This document shows, one piece after another, positions 41,756 through 53,897 of a stretch of DNA of 64,000 nt (positions within the stretch are counted from its first letter, which is position 1; every line of letters starts with the position of its first letter). Source of the stretch: Tepiditoga spiralis (lineage in GTDB: Bacteria > Thermotogota > Thermotogae > Petrotogales > Petrotogaceae); NCBI RefSeq assembly GCF_014701195.1, contig NZ_AP018712.1, positions 2,312,501 through 2,376,500 of the forward strand, given 5' to 3'. The position numbers were made by a program, and so were the translations under genes. The notes beneath the pieces were generated by a model, which saw nothing but the letters and a program-made list of their open reading frames with translations, was not told the origin of the DNA and did not search any database.

Positions 41756-42213
41756 AAATATTAGTTTTAAGCGATTTACACATTCCCACAAGATGTAAGT
41801 TTGAAAAGCTTTTAACCTTAAATATGAATGAATACTCTCATATAATAGTAACTGGAGATATTACAGATGAAGATACATACTTTTATTTAAACTCACAAAA
41901 TGCTATTTTACATGCTGTATATGGAAACATGGATGATTATTATTTAAAGAGCATTTTACCAGAAAAAAAGATTATAAAAATAAATGATAAAAAAATAGGG
42001 ATAATACACGGTCATCAAACTGGTAGAGGATATACAGAAGGACTTATTAACAAATTTGAAAATTTAGACTTAATGATTTATGGTCATTCACATGTAAAAG
42101 ATTTAAGAAAAATAGGAAAAACTTTAGTTTTAAATCCAGGAGCTTTTTGTGATAGAAAATATGCAGAAATAATTATAAATGATAAGATAAATATAAAAAT
42201 GAAGGTAGCATAA
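41752..42213 (+). CDS. YfcE/MJ0936-type metallophosphoesterase
   Basis: This is a small (153-residue) calcineurin-like phosphodiesterase. Metal-site motifs run in order: LVLSDLHIPT (D-x-H), VTGDITDE (GD), VYGNMDDY (GN), IIHGHQTG (GH) and YGHSHV (GHxH). Relatives cleave phosphodiester model substrates and the natural substrate is unknown. Its ATG overlaps the stop of the methyltransferase-like gene (ATGA), so the two are coupled. Its stop lies in one copy of a 20-base direct repeat. Confidence 0.9.
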   Translation: MKILVLSDLHIPTRCKFEKLLTLNMNEYSHIIVTGDITDEDTYFYLNSQNAILHAVYGNMDDYYLKSILPEKKIIKINDKKIGIIHGHQTGRGYTEGLINKFENLDLMIYGHSHVKDLRKIGKTLVLNPGAFCDRKYAEIIINDKINIKMKVA

Positions 42214-42391
42214 AAACTTTTGTGTAAACGCCTCTTCTTGGAGGGTAAAAATAAATAAAATTAGTTATTATTTTTAAAGTATTTCCATAAGAATTATCGA
42301 CTATATTGAAATATGCTTTAAGAGTAAATTTCAGAATTTTTTAGTAGGATTTTTGGTAATAAATAGGAGACCATAAAAAATTTTGTGTAAA
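42209..42391. repeat. Pair of 20-bp direct repeats, possible mobile-element scar
   Basis: CATAAAAAnTTTTGTGTAAA occurs at 42209-42228 and 42372-42391 (19 of 20 bases equal, same orientation). The 143 bases between them hold no open frame. The TTTTGTGTAAA core resembles ends of IS256-type elements, but no transposase is present. The left copy overlaps the stop of the upstream gene. Confidence 0.55.
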
Positions 42392-42393
42392 TA

Positions 42394-42428
42394 AAAAAAT
42401 GAAATGAGGAAACCTCATTTCATTTTTT
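42394..42428 (-). terminator. Intrinsic terminator of the second chemoreceptor gene
   Basis: A 16-bp stem (AAAAAATGAAATGAGG with its complement) around an AAA loop overlaps the chemoreceptor stop at 42427. It has a T-run in either direction. Confidence 0.8.
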
Positions 42429-44430
42429 AATTAATTTTAAATTTATTTATATTTGCTATCAAAGTTGAAGATAAGTCTTTTAATTCTTCAGACGATGTAT
42501 TTAATGATTTAGATGAAATATTTAATTCTTTTGCTATGGCAGAAATTTCTTCAGAGGTTGCTGCATTTTCTTCTGATACTGCTGCCAAGCTATCAACATC
42601 TTTTTCTATACTCATTAAACTTTGTGTTGTTGTATTAAATTCTACTATTATATCATTTATCCAAGTTTGAACACTTCCTATTTTTGATATTGCTTCCTTG
42701 GTTTCTTTAGAAACATTTAAAAGCTCGTTTGAAGAAGTTTCAACATGTCCATGTTCTTTATTAATCATTTGTGATACATTATTTATACTTTTAGTTACTG
42801 TAGAAAGAATTTCTGCAATTTGTTCAGCTGCATTTTTACTTCCTTCTGCTAATTTTCTTATTTCATCTGCAACTACTGCAAATCCTTTTCCAGCTTCTCC
42901 AGCTCTTGCTGCTTCAATTGCTGCATTTAATGCCAATAGATTTGTTTGTTCTGATATAGTTAATACAGTATCAATAATACCCTCTATTGTTTTTGTATGT
43001 GATATTAATTCTTTAGTTGATGTATTTATTTCCTCAAATTCATCTGCAACTGTTTTTATTTTATTTGAAGTATTCATTATTTTATTTCCAACTCCTTCAA
43101 TTCCAGAAAAAGTTGATTTTAAAACAGATTGATAATCATTAGATTGATTTGAGATTTCTTCCATACTTCCATAAATTCTAGATACTTTATTTGATATATT
43201 GTCTATATCTCCAGCCATGTTAGTATTTGCTTGCGACATTTGATCTAATGATGTACTTATTTGAATAGTCAATGAATCGAGTTCTTGTGCCATATTTTTT
43301 AATTTACCAGAAGACATCTCAACGTCTGTTGATGAGTTCTTAATTTCTAACAGTAAAACTTTTAATGATTCACGTGTTTCATTTATTGTTTTAGCAATGC
43401 TACCTATTTCATCTTTTGATTTAACATTTAACTCAAATGTCAAGTCGCCTTTTGAAAATTTATTCATTGATGGAACTATCTTATTTTTTATTGGTTTTAA
43501 ACTTATTTTTAAACTTATAATTAAAATTAGCAATATCACTATTAATGAAGTAACTACTATTATGATTAAATTATTTTTTACATAATTAAAAGCACTATCT
43601 ATTTCATTTTCTTCTAAATTAAAAATTATATACCACTTTAATTCCTTTGAATAATCAACTGTTGCAAGAATATTTTTTTCTCCAATACTGTATGTAAATT
43701 GTTTTTTTGTTTTTAAATTACTTGAAAGCTCTTTAAATGCTTTATTCATATCAGTATTTTTAGAAGTTGGTTTTGAAATATCCATACCTATTAAAGTTAA
43801 ATCTTTATATATTATAAGTTTATTTGTATTATCAACTATAGTTAAATAACCTGATTTCCCAAATTTCACATTTGACAATGTTTCAAATATCTTTTTTAAA
43901 CTAAGCTCTGAAAGAAGAACTCCCATTAGTTTTCCATCTTCATTATAAATAGGAGAAACAAAACTTAAGATTGGCACCTTTCTCGTTTTATCATAATAAG
44001 GGGGTATTACAGTTGTTTTTTTACTTTCAACAGCTTCTTTATACCAAAATGTTTTTCTTGGATCTCCATTTACTTTAAAATCACCTTTACCATACAAATC
44101 TCCGCTTTCTTCACTTGCAAAGTACATTCCTTTAATAGTTTTAAATGGTTCTCTAACATAATCTAAAGTATCTTCAACACTTTGTTGATCAAAAAAATAG
44201 AGGGCATTTAATTCTCCTGTAGCCATTTGAATTGGACCATAAAATTGAGCAAATAAACTTTGAAGAAGTTCTTTTACTTCATCTGAACGTTCAATAGCCT
44301 GTTCATTAAATGTTTCTAAATAAAGTTTTTTTGCATTCTTAATACTCATTATTCCCATAGTAGACATCATTAAAATTAAAAAAATTACCACTGGTATGGA
44401 AATTTTTAAAACTAAAGAATTTTTAAACAT
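42427..44430 (-). CDS. Methyl-accepting chemotaxis protein with dCache sensor
   Basis: This is a classical 667-residue chemoreceptor. TM1 is at about 8-28, then a double-Cache extracytoplasmic sensor of about 250 residues ([43 protein letters not shown] is the typical dCache strand run, split by short loops). TM2 is near 280-302, then HAMP ([39 protein letters not shown]) and the signalling hairpin [38 protein letters not shown]. No C-terminal pentapeptide tether is seen. dCache receptors often bind amino acids or organic acids; the ligand here is unknown. Confidence 0.93.
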   Translation of the reverse strand: MFKNSLVLKISIPVVIFLILMMSTMGIMSIKNAKKLYLETFNEQAIERSDEVKELLQSLFAQFYGPIQMATGELNALYFFDQQSVEDTLDYVREPFKTIKGMYFASEESGDLYGKGDFKVNGDPRKTFWYKEAVESKKTTVIPPYYDKTRKVPILSFVSPIYNEDGKLMGVLLSELSLKKIFETLSNVKFGKSGYLTIVDNTNKLIIYKDLTLIGMDISKPTSKNTDMNKAFKELSSNLKTKKQFTYSIGEKNILATVDYSKELKWYIIFNLEENEIDSAFNYVKNNLIIIVVTSLIVILLILIISLKISLKPIKNKIVPSMNKFSKGDLTFELNVKSKDEIGSIAKTINETRESLKVLLLEIKNSSTDVEMSSGKLKNMAQELDSLTIQISTSLDQMSQANTNMAGDIDNISNKVSRIYGSMEEISNQSNDYQSVLKSTFSGIEGVGNKIMNTSNKIKTVADEFEEINTSTKELISHTKTIEGIIDTVLTISEQTNLLALNAAIEAARAGEAGKGFAVVADEIRKLAEGSKNAAEQIAEILSTVTKSINNVSQMINKEHGHVETSSNELLNVSKETKEAISKIGSVQTWINDIIVEFNTTTQSLMSIEKDVDSLAAVSEENAATSEEISAIAKELNISSKSLNTSSEELKDLSSTLIANINKFKIN

Positions 44431-44469
44431 ACTCCCACCTTCTTTAACAATAATCTATTAAAACTAAAG

Positions 44470-44497
44470 TTGACATAATTACTTTTAATGATATAAT
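44470..44497 (+). promoter_or_regulatory. Consensus promoter upstream of the M18 aminopeptidase
   Basis: TTGACA at 44470-44475 and TATAAT at 44492-44497 are 16 bases apart. Transcription would start near 44504, leaving a 5' leader of about 125 AT-rich bases without a clear hairpin. Confidence 0.7.
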
Positions 44498-44630
44498 TAA
44501 TACGTTATACGAATTAATTATATTATATATTATTTAAGAATACATTAAATATTACAACAACTTAATTATACCATATTATTACTTTTTTAAAAAATAATTA
44601 ATGTGTTAAAATATATATGGAGGTGTTAAA

Positions 44631-46028
44631 ATGGATTATAAAGAACTTCAAAAAAAACTTAGCATGAAAAAAGAACAAGTTTGGAAAAATATTGAATTTA
44701 AGGTTATTGATGATTATGCAAAAGGTTATAAAACTTTTATAGATTCATCAAAAACAGAAAGAAAAGCCGTTAAGTACTCTATTAAAGAACTTGAAAAAAA
44801 TAATTTTAAACCTTTAGATTATTATGAAAAATTAGGAAAGTTAGAAAATGGAGATAAAGTTTATTTTGTAAACAGAGATAAATCTTTATTTGCCATAAAA
44901 ATTAATGGAAAAATAAAAGATGGAATTAACTTAGTTGGAGCTCATTTAGATGCACCAAGAATTGATTTAAAACCAGAACCAATATTTGAAGATACAGAAA
45001 TTGCTATGGCTAAAACTCATTATTATGGTGGAATTAAAAAATATCAATGGTTAAATATCCCATTAGAACTTCATGGTGTTATAATAAAAAAAGATGGAAC
45101 TCCTATTGAAGTTTCTATAGGGGATAAAGAAGACGACCCTATATTTGTTATTTCTGATTTACTACCTCATTTGGATAGAAACACAAAACCTATTAGAGAA
45201 GCTATTGATGCTGAAAAATTAAATGTTTTACTTGGGACAATATCTATTACTTATGATGAAGAAATAAAAGATGGAACTAAATTAAATATATTAAATATAT
45301 TAAATGAAAAATATGGAATAATAGAAGAAGATTTTATAAGTGCAGAACTTGAAATAGTTCCTGCATTTAATGCAAGAGATGTCGGATTTGATAGAAGTTT
45401 AATTGCTGCTTATGGACATGATGATAGAATTTGTTCTTACACAGGGCTTACAGCATTAATTGAATCATCACCAGATGGAAAAAGTCCAGCATTATTATTA
45501 ATTGATAAAGAAGAAATTGGAAGCGACAGTAATACTGGAGCTAAAAATCATTTTTGGATACCTGTATTAAAAAAATTATTAAAATTACAAAATGAAGATG
45601 TTGTTATTGCTATTGAAGATACTTTGCAAAATTCAACTTTACTATCCGCTGATGTTGCTGCAGCTCTCGATCCAAATTATAAAGATGCTCATGACCCTTT
45701 AAATGCACCAAAATTAGGTTATGGAATTGTTATAGCAAAATACACTGGTGTTCGTGGAAAAGGTGGTACAAATGATGCAAATGCTGAAGTTGTAGGGAAA
45801 TTGAGAAAAGTATTAAATGATAACAATGTTTCATGGCAAACAGGAGAACTTGGAAGAACTGACCTTGGTGGAGGCGGAACAATAGCTAAATTTTTTGCTG
45901 AAAAAAATCTTGATGTTATTGATGCTGGCGTAGCACTTCTTGGAATGCATGCTCCTTATGAAATTGCTTCAAAAGCCGACTTATATGAAACATACAGAGC
46001 TTATAAGGTGTTTATGGAAAAGTATTAA
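44631..46028 (+). CDS. M18 family aminopeptidase
   Basis: This cytosolic dizinc aminopeptidase of the aspartyl-aminopeptidase family has 465 residues. Metal-site motifs: LVGAHLDAPRIDLKP (first His/Asp), AYGHDDRICSYTG, LLIDKEEIGSDSNTGAKNHF (catalytic Glu pair), DVAAALDPNYKDAHDP, and GMHAPYEIASKADLYETY at the C-terminus. This is a usual length for the group. Peptide uptake by the transporter at 26383 would supply substrates. Its stop overlaps the next start (TAATG), and it leads a three-gene operon with two orphans. Confidence 0.9.
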   Translation: MDYKELQKKLSMKKEQVWKNIEFKVIDDYAKGYKTFIDSSKTERKAVKYSIKELEKNNFKPLDYYEKLGKLENGDKVYFVNRDKSLFAIKINGKIKDGINLVGAHLDAPRIDLKPEPIFEDTEIAMAKTHYYGGIKKYQWLNIPLELHGVIIKKDGTPIEVSIGDKEDDPIFVISDLLPHLDRNTKPIREAIDAEKLNVLLGTISITYDEEIKDGTKLNILNILNEKYGIIEEDFISAELEIVPAFNARDVGFDRSLIAAYGHDDRICSYTGLTALIESSPDGKSPALLLIDKEEIGSDSNTGAKNHFWIPVLKKLLKLQNEDVVIAIEDTLQNSTLLSADVAAALDPNYKDAHDPLNAPKLGYGIVIAKYTGVRGKGGTNDANAEVVGKLRKVLNDNNVSWQTGELGRTDLGGGGTIAKFFAEKNLDVIDAGVALLGMHAPYEIASKADLYETYRAYKVFMEKY

Positions 46029-46594
46029 TGAAAATATTTGCAGGAGATCCAATAAATGCAATTGAATTTTTAAATGAAGACATTAATTTAATATTTTCTA
46101 CTTCATCTTGGTCTTATGACCAAGGTGAAGTTATTTTTATTATGAACAAAAGGAGTATAAACTTATTCAATAATAATAAACATTATTTATTAAATAAAAA
46201 AAACAGAGAAATTCAAATAAGTAATTTTAAAATAAACTTTGGTTATATAGAAGATGTTTTAAACTTTAATTATTATTTTTATAATCAATTAATTAAAACT
46301 GATTTAATTATATTCAAATTTGAAATTAGCACTTTAAACAATCTTGAAAAAATATACAAACATGTTCAATCTAATATTAGAAAAGTCCACATACCTGTTA
46401 TGATATTTTATTTTTATAAAAAAAAGATTTATATCTCATATATAGTTTCAAATAACGAAAATATGTTTGTTTTTAAAGATGCTATTTATGCTTATATTAA
46501 CTTAGAAAAAAAAGAAATTATGTATACTTATGGAAGGTATAAAAAAGAATTAAAGGAAGCTTTAATTAATTTTAAATCGAGGATATATAGATGA
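46028..46594 (+). CDS. Uncharacterised 188-residue protein, coupled to the M18 peptidase
   Basis: The product is a soluble protein, strand-rich at the start (MKIFAGDPINAIEFLNEDIN) with no signal peptide or membrane helix. Its composition is rich in Tyr, Phe, Ile, Asn and Lys. The motif LIFSTSSWSYDQGEVIFIM and the later VHIPVMIFYFYKKKIYISYIV suggest an alpha/beta fold, but I recognise no family. It overlaps the peptidase stop by one base and the next gene by four, so it is translated together with them. Confidence 0.65.
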   Translation: MKIFAGDPINAIEFLNEDINLIFSTSSWSYDQGEVIFIMNKRSINLFNNNKHYLLNKKNREIQISNFKINFGYIEDVLNFNYYFYNQLIKTDLIIFKFEISTLNNLEKIYKHVQSNIRKVHIPVMIFYFYKKKIYISYIVSNNENMFVFKDAIYAYINLEKKEIMYTYGRYKKELKEALINFKSRIYR

Positions 46595-47256
46595 TAAAAA
46601 AAATTAAATATTTTTTTCTAAAAAATAAAATAAAAAAAATATTAAAAAATATTAATTTTAAAGAATCTGAACTAAAAAAAATAAATCTTTATATATTAAA
46701 TAATTTAAAAGGTCAAACATTTTTTGATCAAATTGAAATTGGTTTAAAAAATGGTTGTATTCTTTATTTTTATGAAACTACAAAAAAATTACAAAAAACA
46801 AAGTTACAAGAATTAGCTGAAATTTTATCAGTTTTTGGAATATATTTAATAATAAAATATAAAAACTTATTTGTAAAAATTTATGAAAATAAAATAACAG
46901 TTATAAATACAGAAACTCCTTTTAAAGATAGAGAAATTCAAATAAAAACTAATAAATTATCTTTTATATTTAATACTGAAATGAATAATCCTGCTTTAAT
47001 TTCTTTAATTAAATTCAAAAAATTAGATATTTTAATTACCGATGAAAAAAATGAAAAAAAATGCAAAGATTTGGCAAACAATGATATTATTTATATTTTT
47101 AATAAAGATAAAATAATTTTTCCTGATATAATAAACGAAAATAGTATTAAGCTAAAAAAAATATTAAAAATAGAAACCAAAAACTTAAAAAAATTACAAA
47201 AAAATTTTTCAAATACTAATGAAGATTTATTAAATTCCATATTAAAGTATTTATGA
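46591..47256 (+). CDS. Uncharacterised 221-residue Lys/Ile-rich protein
   Basis: The product has an N-terminal basic, amphipathic helical region (MIKKIKYFFLKNKIKKILKN) and then alternating strands and helices (GLKNGCILYFYETTKKL, ELAEILSVFGIYLIIKYKN, KLDILITDEKNEKKC). There is no signal peptide. The pattern is vaguely like a degenerate metal-dependent hydrolase or nuclease domain, but no motif is convincing. Coupled by ATGA overlap to the preceding orphan; its stop overlaps the convergent receiver/HD gene by six bases. Confidence 0.6.
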   Translation: MIKKIKYFFLKNKIKKILKNINFKESELKKINLYILNNLKGQTFFDQIEIGLKNGCILYFYETTKKLQKTKLQELAEILSVFGIYLIIKYKNLFVKIYENKITVINTETPFKDREIQIKTNKLSFIFNTEMNNPALISLIKFKKLDILITDEKNEKKCKDLANNDIIYIFNKDKIIFPDIINENSIKLKKILKIETKNLKKLQKNFSNTNEDLLNSILKYL

Positions 47257-48228
47257 GTTTAGATTTCTTACTATTTTTGAATAATAAGATAAAATTCTTT
47301 TTTTAGATTTTTCAAATGTACTTTTTATATCTTCAAATGGAATATTTTTAATTAAATCTTTTAATTGTTTATCCACGTCATTTGAAGATAGCTTATAGTT
47401 TTTATTTATTAAATCAAACACTTTTAAATCTATTATTTCTGAATACTGTATGAATTTAGAAAGTTTATTCATTTTAACTAAATTATTAGAAAAAAAATCA
47501 ATTAAAATATCATATATGTCATTTTCAAATATATTTTTATTTATTTCAAATAATACTGTTAAATCTTTTTTTTTATTTGAAAACTTTATATGATCTAACA
47601 TACTTTTTGATTTATCTTCAGAAAATATTATATATAAATCATGAAAAAAACCAGCCCATTCGATATATGTTACTTGTCTTGCTTTTAAACCTTCTTCTTC
47701 TGCTAATATACCAGAAAGATGCCCTACATTATGAGCATGAAAAGATAAATTCTTATATTTAGATTCATAAATAACTTCTAAAATTCCAACTAAAAAATTT
47801 ATAAATAAAAATTTATCTTCCTCTATTTTTTGTATTAAATTTATTCTTTCTTTAGATAACAATAATTTCTCAGCTTCAAAAATATGATTTGAAGCAATTT
47901 CAAATTTCTTTTTTAAAAATAAATTATTTATCTTTATTTTTGATTTTTCAATACTTTCAGTTAAATATAAATATTCGTCAAACATATATTCATATAAATA
48001 TTCATTTATTTCTTTTTCAAAAAGGATTAAAATAGGAGAAAATATATATTTATTCTTTATAGATTCAATTACTTCTTTTTCTGAATTTTCACAAAATATT
48101 ATAAAGTTTTCTTTTTTATCTTCAATATCTTCTGAATAAAAGTTTATTAAAGAAAAAAAGTTAAGCTTTTCTAAATATTTTTTTATTTTTAAATATGAAT
48201 TTGGATTAGAAACAATATATGCATTCAT
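47251..48228 (-). CDS. Degenerate receiver plus HD-domain protein
   Basis: This is a 325-residue soluble protein. The first 110 residues have the strand-helix rhythm of a response-regulator receiver (NAYIVSNPNSYLKIKKYLEKL, NFIIFCENSEKEVIESI, SPILILFEKEINEYL) but without the phospho-acceptor aspartate pocket. The second half holds an HD-like core, SFHAHNVGHLSGILAEEEGL and WAGFFHDLYIIFSED. The HD pair remains, but GK is replaced and no GYP region follows. A signalling role by binding, not catalysis, is plausible. Single gene ahead of the ATP synthase terminator, reading the same way. Confidence 0.6.
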   Translation of the reverse strand: MNAYIVSNPNSYLKIKKYLEKLNFFSLINFYSEDIEDKKENFIIFCENSEKEVIESIKNKYIFSPILILFEKEINEYLYEYMFDEYLYLTESIEKSKIKINNLFLKKKFEIASNHIFEAEKLLLSKERINLIQKIEEDKFLFINFLVGILEVIYESKYKNLSFHAHNVGHLSGILAEEEGLKARQVTYIEWAGFFHDLYIIFSEDKSKSMLDHIKFSNKKKDLTVLFEINKNIFENDIYDILIDFFSNNLVKMNKLSKFIQYSEIIDLKVFDLINKNYKLSSNDVDKQLKDLIKNIPFEDIKSTFEKSKKRILSYYSKIVRNLNS

Positions 48229-48252
48229 TAGTTTCCTCCTAAAAAAATAAAT

Positions 48253-48290
48253 GCAAAAACAAAATAGGGATAACCCTATTTTGTTTTTGC
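48253..48290 (-). terminator. Intrinsic terminator of the ATP synthase operon
   Basis: A perfect 17-bp stem (GCAAAAACAAAATAGGG with its complement) and an ATAA loop overlap the last codons of atpC. A T-run follows on the minus strand. Confidence 0.88.
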
Positions 48291-48674
48291 AACATTAATC
48301 CTTACAATATTTTTTTCTATTTCTGCATTTAATTTTGTTTTTTCAATGGTATCATTGGATTGTTTTAATTGATTCTTTGCAGTTTCAATAGCTTTCATAG
48401 CTGTATCAACATCAATATCTTCTGGGTTTTCTGCATCGGTTGTTAAAATAATTAATTCTTTACCATCCATTTCAAGAACTCCACCATTTATGGCAAACAC
48501 ATGATTATTTTCTTCTTTATCTTTTACTAAAAGTGAAGAAACCTTCAACCGAGACACAATTGGAAGTCTATCTGTTAACACACCCATGCTACCATCAACG
48601 GTAGTAAATTCTGCATATTCTACATCTAATTCTTTGAATATACCATTAGGGGTAACTATTTTTAGTTTAAACAT
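48276..48674 (-). CDS. atpC: ATP synthase F1 epsilon subunit
   Basis: This is the central-stalk and regulatory subunit. An N-terminal beta-sandwich (FKLKIVTPNGIFKELDVEYAEFTTVDGSMGVLTDRLP, the family opening, broken by loops) is followed by a C-terminal helical hairpin (AMKAIETAKNQLKQS) that can inhibit ATP hydrolysis. The length of 132 residues is normal. Last gene of the operon, 15 bases after atpD, with SD GGAGGGGTGCA. Confidence 0.94.
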   Translation of the reverse strand: MFKLKIVTPNGIFKELDVEYAEFTTVDGSMGVLTDRLPIVSRLKVSSLLVKDKEENNHVFAINGGVLEMDGKELIILTTDAENPEDIDVDTAMKAIETAKNQLKQSNDTIEKTKLNAEIEKNIVRINVAKTK

Positions 48675-48689
48675 TGCACCCCTCCTTTA

Positions 48690-50956
<2,267 letters not shown>

Positions 50957-50970
50957 AAAATCACCGCCAA

Positions 50971-52488
50971 TCAGGCTTTAAACATTTTTTTGAATTCGTC
51001 AAGTGCTTGAGTAAGGTCTTTGTTTAATTCATCTGATAAAACCTTTTTTTCTTCAAGCTCATTCATTAAAGATGTTTTTTGAGTTTTTAAAAATCCTAAA
51101 AATTCTTTTTCAAATTTTTGTATTGAAGTTACAGGTAAATCATCTAAATATCCTTTTGAACCAGCAAACAACAATACTACTTGTTCTGAAACTGTCATAG
51201 GACTATATTGAGGTTGTTTTAATAATTCTTGTAACTTTTCACCTCTTATTAATTGTTTTTTAGTTGATTCATCAAGATCTGTTGCAAATTGTGCAAATGA
51301 TTCAAGTTCTCTATACTGAGCAAGTTCAAGTTTCAAACTACCAGCAACTTTTTTCATAGCCTTTGTTTGAGCAGAACCACCAACCCTTGAAACGGATAAA
51401 CCAACATTTACAGCAGGTCTAAATCCAGCATAAAACAAACTACTTTCAAGATATATCTGACCATCTGTAATTGAAATTACATTTGTTGGGATATATGCTG
51501 AAATATCATTTGCTTGAGTTTCAATTATTGGAAGAGCGGTTAAAGAACCACCACCATAATTTTCTTCAAGGTTTGCAGCTCTTTCTAATAGTCTTGAATG
51601 TAAATAGAATACATCACCAGGATAAGCTTCTCTTCCAGGTGGTCTTCTTAAAAGAAGTGAAACTTCTCTATAAGCTGCAGCATGTTTAGATAAATCATCA
51701 TAAACAACAAGAGCATCTTGTTTATTAAACATAAAATATTCTCCAATAGATGCACCTGCATAAGGAGCTAAGTATTGTAATGAAGCAGAATCAGCTGCAC
51801 TTGCAACAACTACTGTTGTATAATCCATTGCACCAGCTTCTTCAAGTTTTTTTATTATTCTTGCAACAACTGAAGATTTTTGCCCGATTGCAACATAAAC
51901 ACATTTAACTCCTGTTCCTTTTTGATTTATTATTGTATCTATTGCTATTGCAGTTTTTCCAGTTTGTCTATCTCCAATTATTAATTCTCTTTGACCTCTA
52001 CCAATAGGTATTAAAGAGTCAATAGACTTTAATCCTGTTTGAAGTGGAGTATCAACAGGTTTTCTTGTTATAACTCCAGTTGCTTTTCTTTCAATTGGAT
52101 AAAAAGTTTCTGTTTTTATTTCCCCCTTACCATCAAGAGGTAAGCCTAAAGGATTAACAACTCTACCCAGTAAAGATTCTCCAACTGGAATTTCAATAAC
52201 TTTTTTCGTTCTTATAACTCTATCGCCTTCTTTGATTTTTTTATAATCTCCAAGAGTTATTATACCTACATTATCTTCTTCAAGATTCATGGCAATTCCA
52301 TAAACAATATCATTATTTTCTGTTTTTATTTCTACTAATTCATTGGCTACTATTTCTTTCATTCCATAGGCTCTTGCAATACCATCACCAACTTGTATTA
52401 CCCAACCTACTTCTTTTATTTCACCACTTTCATAGCTTTTTATTCTTTCTTCTATAACCTTTGTTATTTCATCAGGATTTACTCGCAA
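50971..52488 (-). CDS. atpA: ATP synthase F1 alpha subunit
   Basis: This is the non-catalytic nucleotide-binding subunit. The P-loop is [13 protein letters not shown], with [16 protein letters not shown] and [28 protein letters not shown]. The frame opens at GTG 52497, but TTG at 52488 gives the family N-terminus [16 protein letters not shown] and lies properly after GGGGGTGA, so it is preferred. About 505 residues. Overlaps atpH only if the GTG is used. Confidence 0.95.
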   Translation of the reverse strand: MRVNPDEITKVIEERIKSYESGEIKEVGWVIQVGDGIARAYGMKEIVANELVEIKTENNDIVYGIAMNLEEDNVGIITLGDYKKIKEGDRVIRTKKVIEIPVGESLLGRVVNPLGLPLDGKGEIKTETFYPIERKATGVITRKPVDTPLQTGLKSIDSLIPIGRGQRELIIGDRQTGKTAIAIDTIINQKGTGVKCVYVAIGQKSSVVARIIKKLEEAGAMDYTTVVVASAADSASLQYLAPYAGASIGEYFMFNKQDALVVYDDLSKHAAAYREVSLLLRRPPGREAYPGDVFYLHSRLLERAANLEENYGGGSLTALPIIETQANDISAYIPTNVISITDGQIYLESSLFYAGFRPAVNVGLSVSRVGGSAQTKAMKKVAGSLKLELAQYRELESFAQFATDLDESTKKQLIRGEKLQELLKQPQYSPMTVSEQVVLLFAGSKGYLDDLPVTSIQKFEKEFLGFLKTQKTSLMNELEEKKVLSDELNKDLTQALDEFKKMFKA

Positions 52489-52493
52489 ATTAT

Positions 52494-53048
52494 TCACCCC
52501 CGACTGGAAGCATATAAACGTTCAATGCTTTCAAGATAACCCTTTACAGAGTAATCAAAGAGTTTATCATCAATTATTAGTTGTAATCCACCAATAAGAT
52601 CTTCATTAATAACCTCTTTTAAAGAAATATTTCTTCCAGTTTTTTTCTTAAGCACATTTTTTATGTTCTCAAGCAACTCTTCAGAAATTTTATCTGAAAG
52701 CATTACGTCTACTTCTATGAGTTTTTTTAGTTCGTAGCTATATCTTTCAAGTATGATTTCAATAGCTTTTAAAAGTGATTGTCTCTTTTTTTGTACTATT
52801 GCATAAATAAATTTTTCAAATATTTCGTCATTTAATTCAGAAACTTTTACTAAAGAGTCTGAAATATATTTTTTTGGAAGTAAAGGACTAAATACAATAT
52901 CTTTTAATGCATCATCATTTTCAATTTTTGCATTTATTTTTTTTATTCCAGATATATATTTATCCAAATCTTCCAGTTTTTCATTACTAACAAGAAGGGC
53001 AATCAATGCGTTAGTGTATCTGGTTGCAAGTGAGTAAGAAACTTTCAT
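52494..53048 (-). CDS. atpH: ATP synthase delta subunit
   Basis: This subunit joins the F1 head to the peripheral stalk. An N-terminal helical bundle [20 protein letters not shown] and the C-terminal [25 protein letters not shown]-like region (residues about 155-180) are the family signature. The length of 184 residues is typical. It overlaps atpF by 4 bases. Confidence 0.92.
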   Translation of the reverse strand: MKVSYSLATRYTNALIALLVSNEKLEDLDKYISGIKKINAKIENDDALKDIVFSPLLPKKYISDSLVKVSELNDEIFEKFIYAIVQKKRQSLLKAIEIILERYSYELKKLIEVDVMLSDKISEELLENIKNVLKKKTGRNISLKEVINEDLIGGLQLIIDDKLFDYSVKGYLESIERLYASSRG

Positions 53049-53539
53049 AAGTTTTCTCCTCTTTTTTCAAATAAGTCAATAGCTCTTTGTACCATCTTTT
53101 GATTAGCTTGTTTATCTAATTGTTCCTTTAAAATCATTCCAGAAATTGCTATTGATAAACTTACAACCTTTGATTGCATTTCCTTCATTGCTTTTTCTTT
53201 AATTTCATTTGCTTCCATTTCAGCTTTTTTTATTATGTTTCCTTTTTCTTTTTCAGCTATTTCTTTTGCTGATTCAACAATTTTTTTTGCTTCCATTTCA
53301 GCATTTTTAATCAAAGATTCTCTTTGTTCACGAACTTTTAAAAGTTCTTCTTCCGATAACTTTTTCTTTTCTTGTGCATCAATACGAAGCTTTTCTGCTT
53401 CATTTAAGTTTTTTTCTATTTCTGCACGTCTTTTATCAGTCATCTCAAAATATGGTTTATAAAGCATGTAGTATAGAGTAATCATAAATGCAGTAAAACC
53501 AATTAGATTAACTATTGAAGTCATGTTAAAACTAAGCAT
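53045..53539 (-). CDS. atpF: ATP synthase Fo b subunit
   Basis: This is the peripheral stalk subunit. One N-terminal membrane helix (SIVNLIGFTAFMITLYYMLY, about residues 8-27) is followed by a long charged coiled coil rich in Glu, Lys and Ala (KNAEMEAKKIVESAKEIAEKE). 164 residues. Only one b-type gene is present, so the stalk is a homodimer. ATG at 53539 follows GGGGTGTGATAA. Confidence 0.93.
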   Translation of the reverse strand: MLSFNMTSIVNLIGFTAFMITLYYMLYKPYFEMTDKRRAEIEKNLNEAEKLRIDAQEKKKLSEEELLKVREQRESLIKNAEMEAKKIVESAKEIAEKEKGNIIKKAEMEANEIKEKAMKEMQSKVVSLSIAISGMILKEQLDKQANQKMVQRAIDLFEKRGENL

Positions 53540-53570
53540 TTATCACACCCCTTTTCCGGGTAAAATTTAA

Positions 53571-53849
53571 TTACATTGCAAAAAGGATAATAAAAGCAAT
53601 AACTAAAGAATAAAGACCTGTTGATTCTGTAACAGCCATAGCAAGTAACATTCTTGAAGTTATTGTACCAGCCATTTCTGGTTGTCTAGCAATAGAATCC
53701 ATTGCATGTGCACCAACATTACCTTCACCGACACCAGGACCAATAGCTCCTATACCCATTGCAAGCCCTGCACCTATAAATTTACCGAGAAAGTAGAGAC
53801 CAATACCTAATGTACCTGCATTATCCGCAAGAGTTTTTAATAAATCCAT
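53571..53849 (-). CDS. atpE: ATP synthase Fo c subunit, two-carboxylate Na+-type motif
   Basis: This is the rotor ring hairpin of 92 residues. Helix 1 carries [11 protein letters not shown] with Glu42 where Na+-coupled rings usually have Gln; the loop is ARQPEM; helix 2 has [18 protein letters not shown] with the ion-carrying Glu75 followed by Ser76-Thr77. Gln/Glu in helix 1 plus Glu-Ser in helix 2 is the Na+-binding pattern, and the double glutamate matches the two-carboxylate variant described in Fusobacterium nucleatum. ATG at 53849 follows AAAGGAGGAG. Na+ use is inferred. Confidence 0.95.
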   Translation of the reverse strand: MDLLKTLADNAGTLGIGLYFLGKFIGAGLAMGIGAIGPGVGEGNVGAHAMDSIARQPEMAGTITSRMLLAMAVTESTGLYSLVIAFIILFAM

Positions 53850-53897
53850 ACTCTTCTCCTCCTTTTTTTTGATGGTTGATTATATTTTTGAACATTT

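Noticed and set aside
42698-43132. 144-codon plus-strand frame opposite the chemoreceptor (also 33815-34084)
   Set aside because: Both mirror the conserved signalling hairpin on the other strand; the similarity between the two shadows only reflects the conserved receptor sequence.
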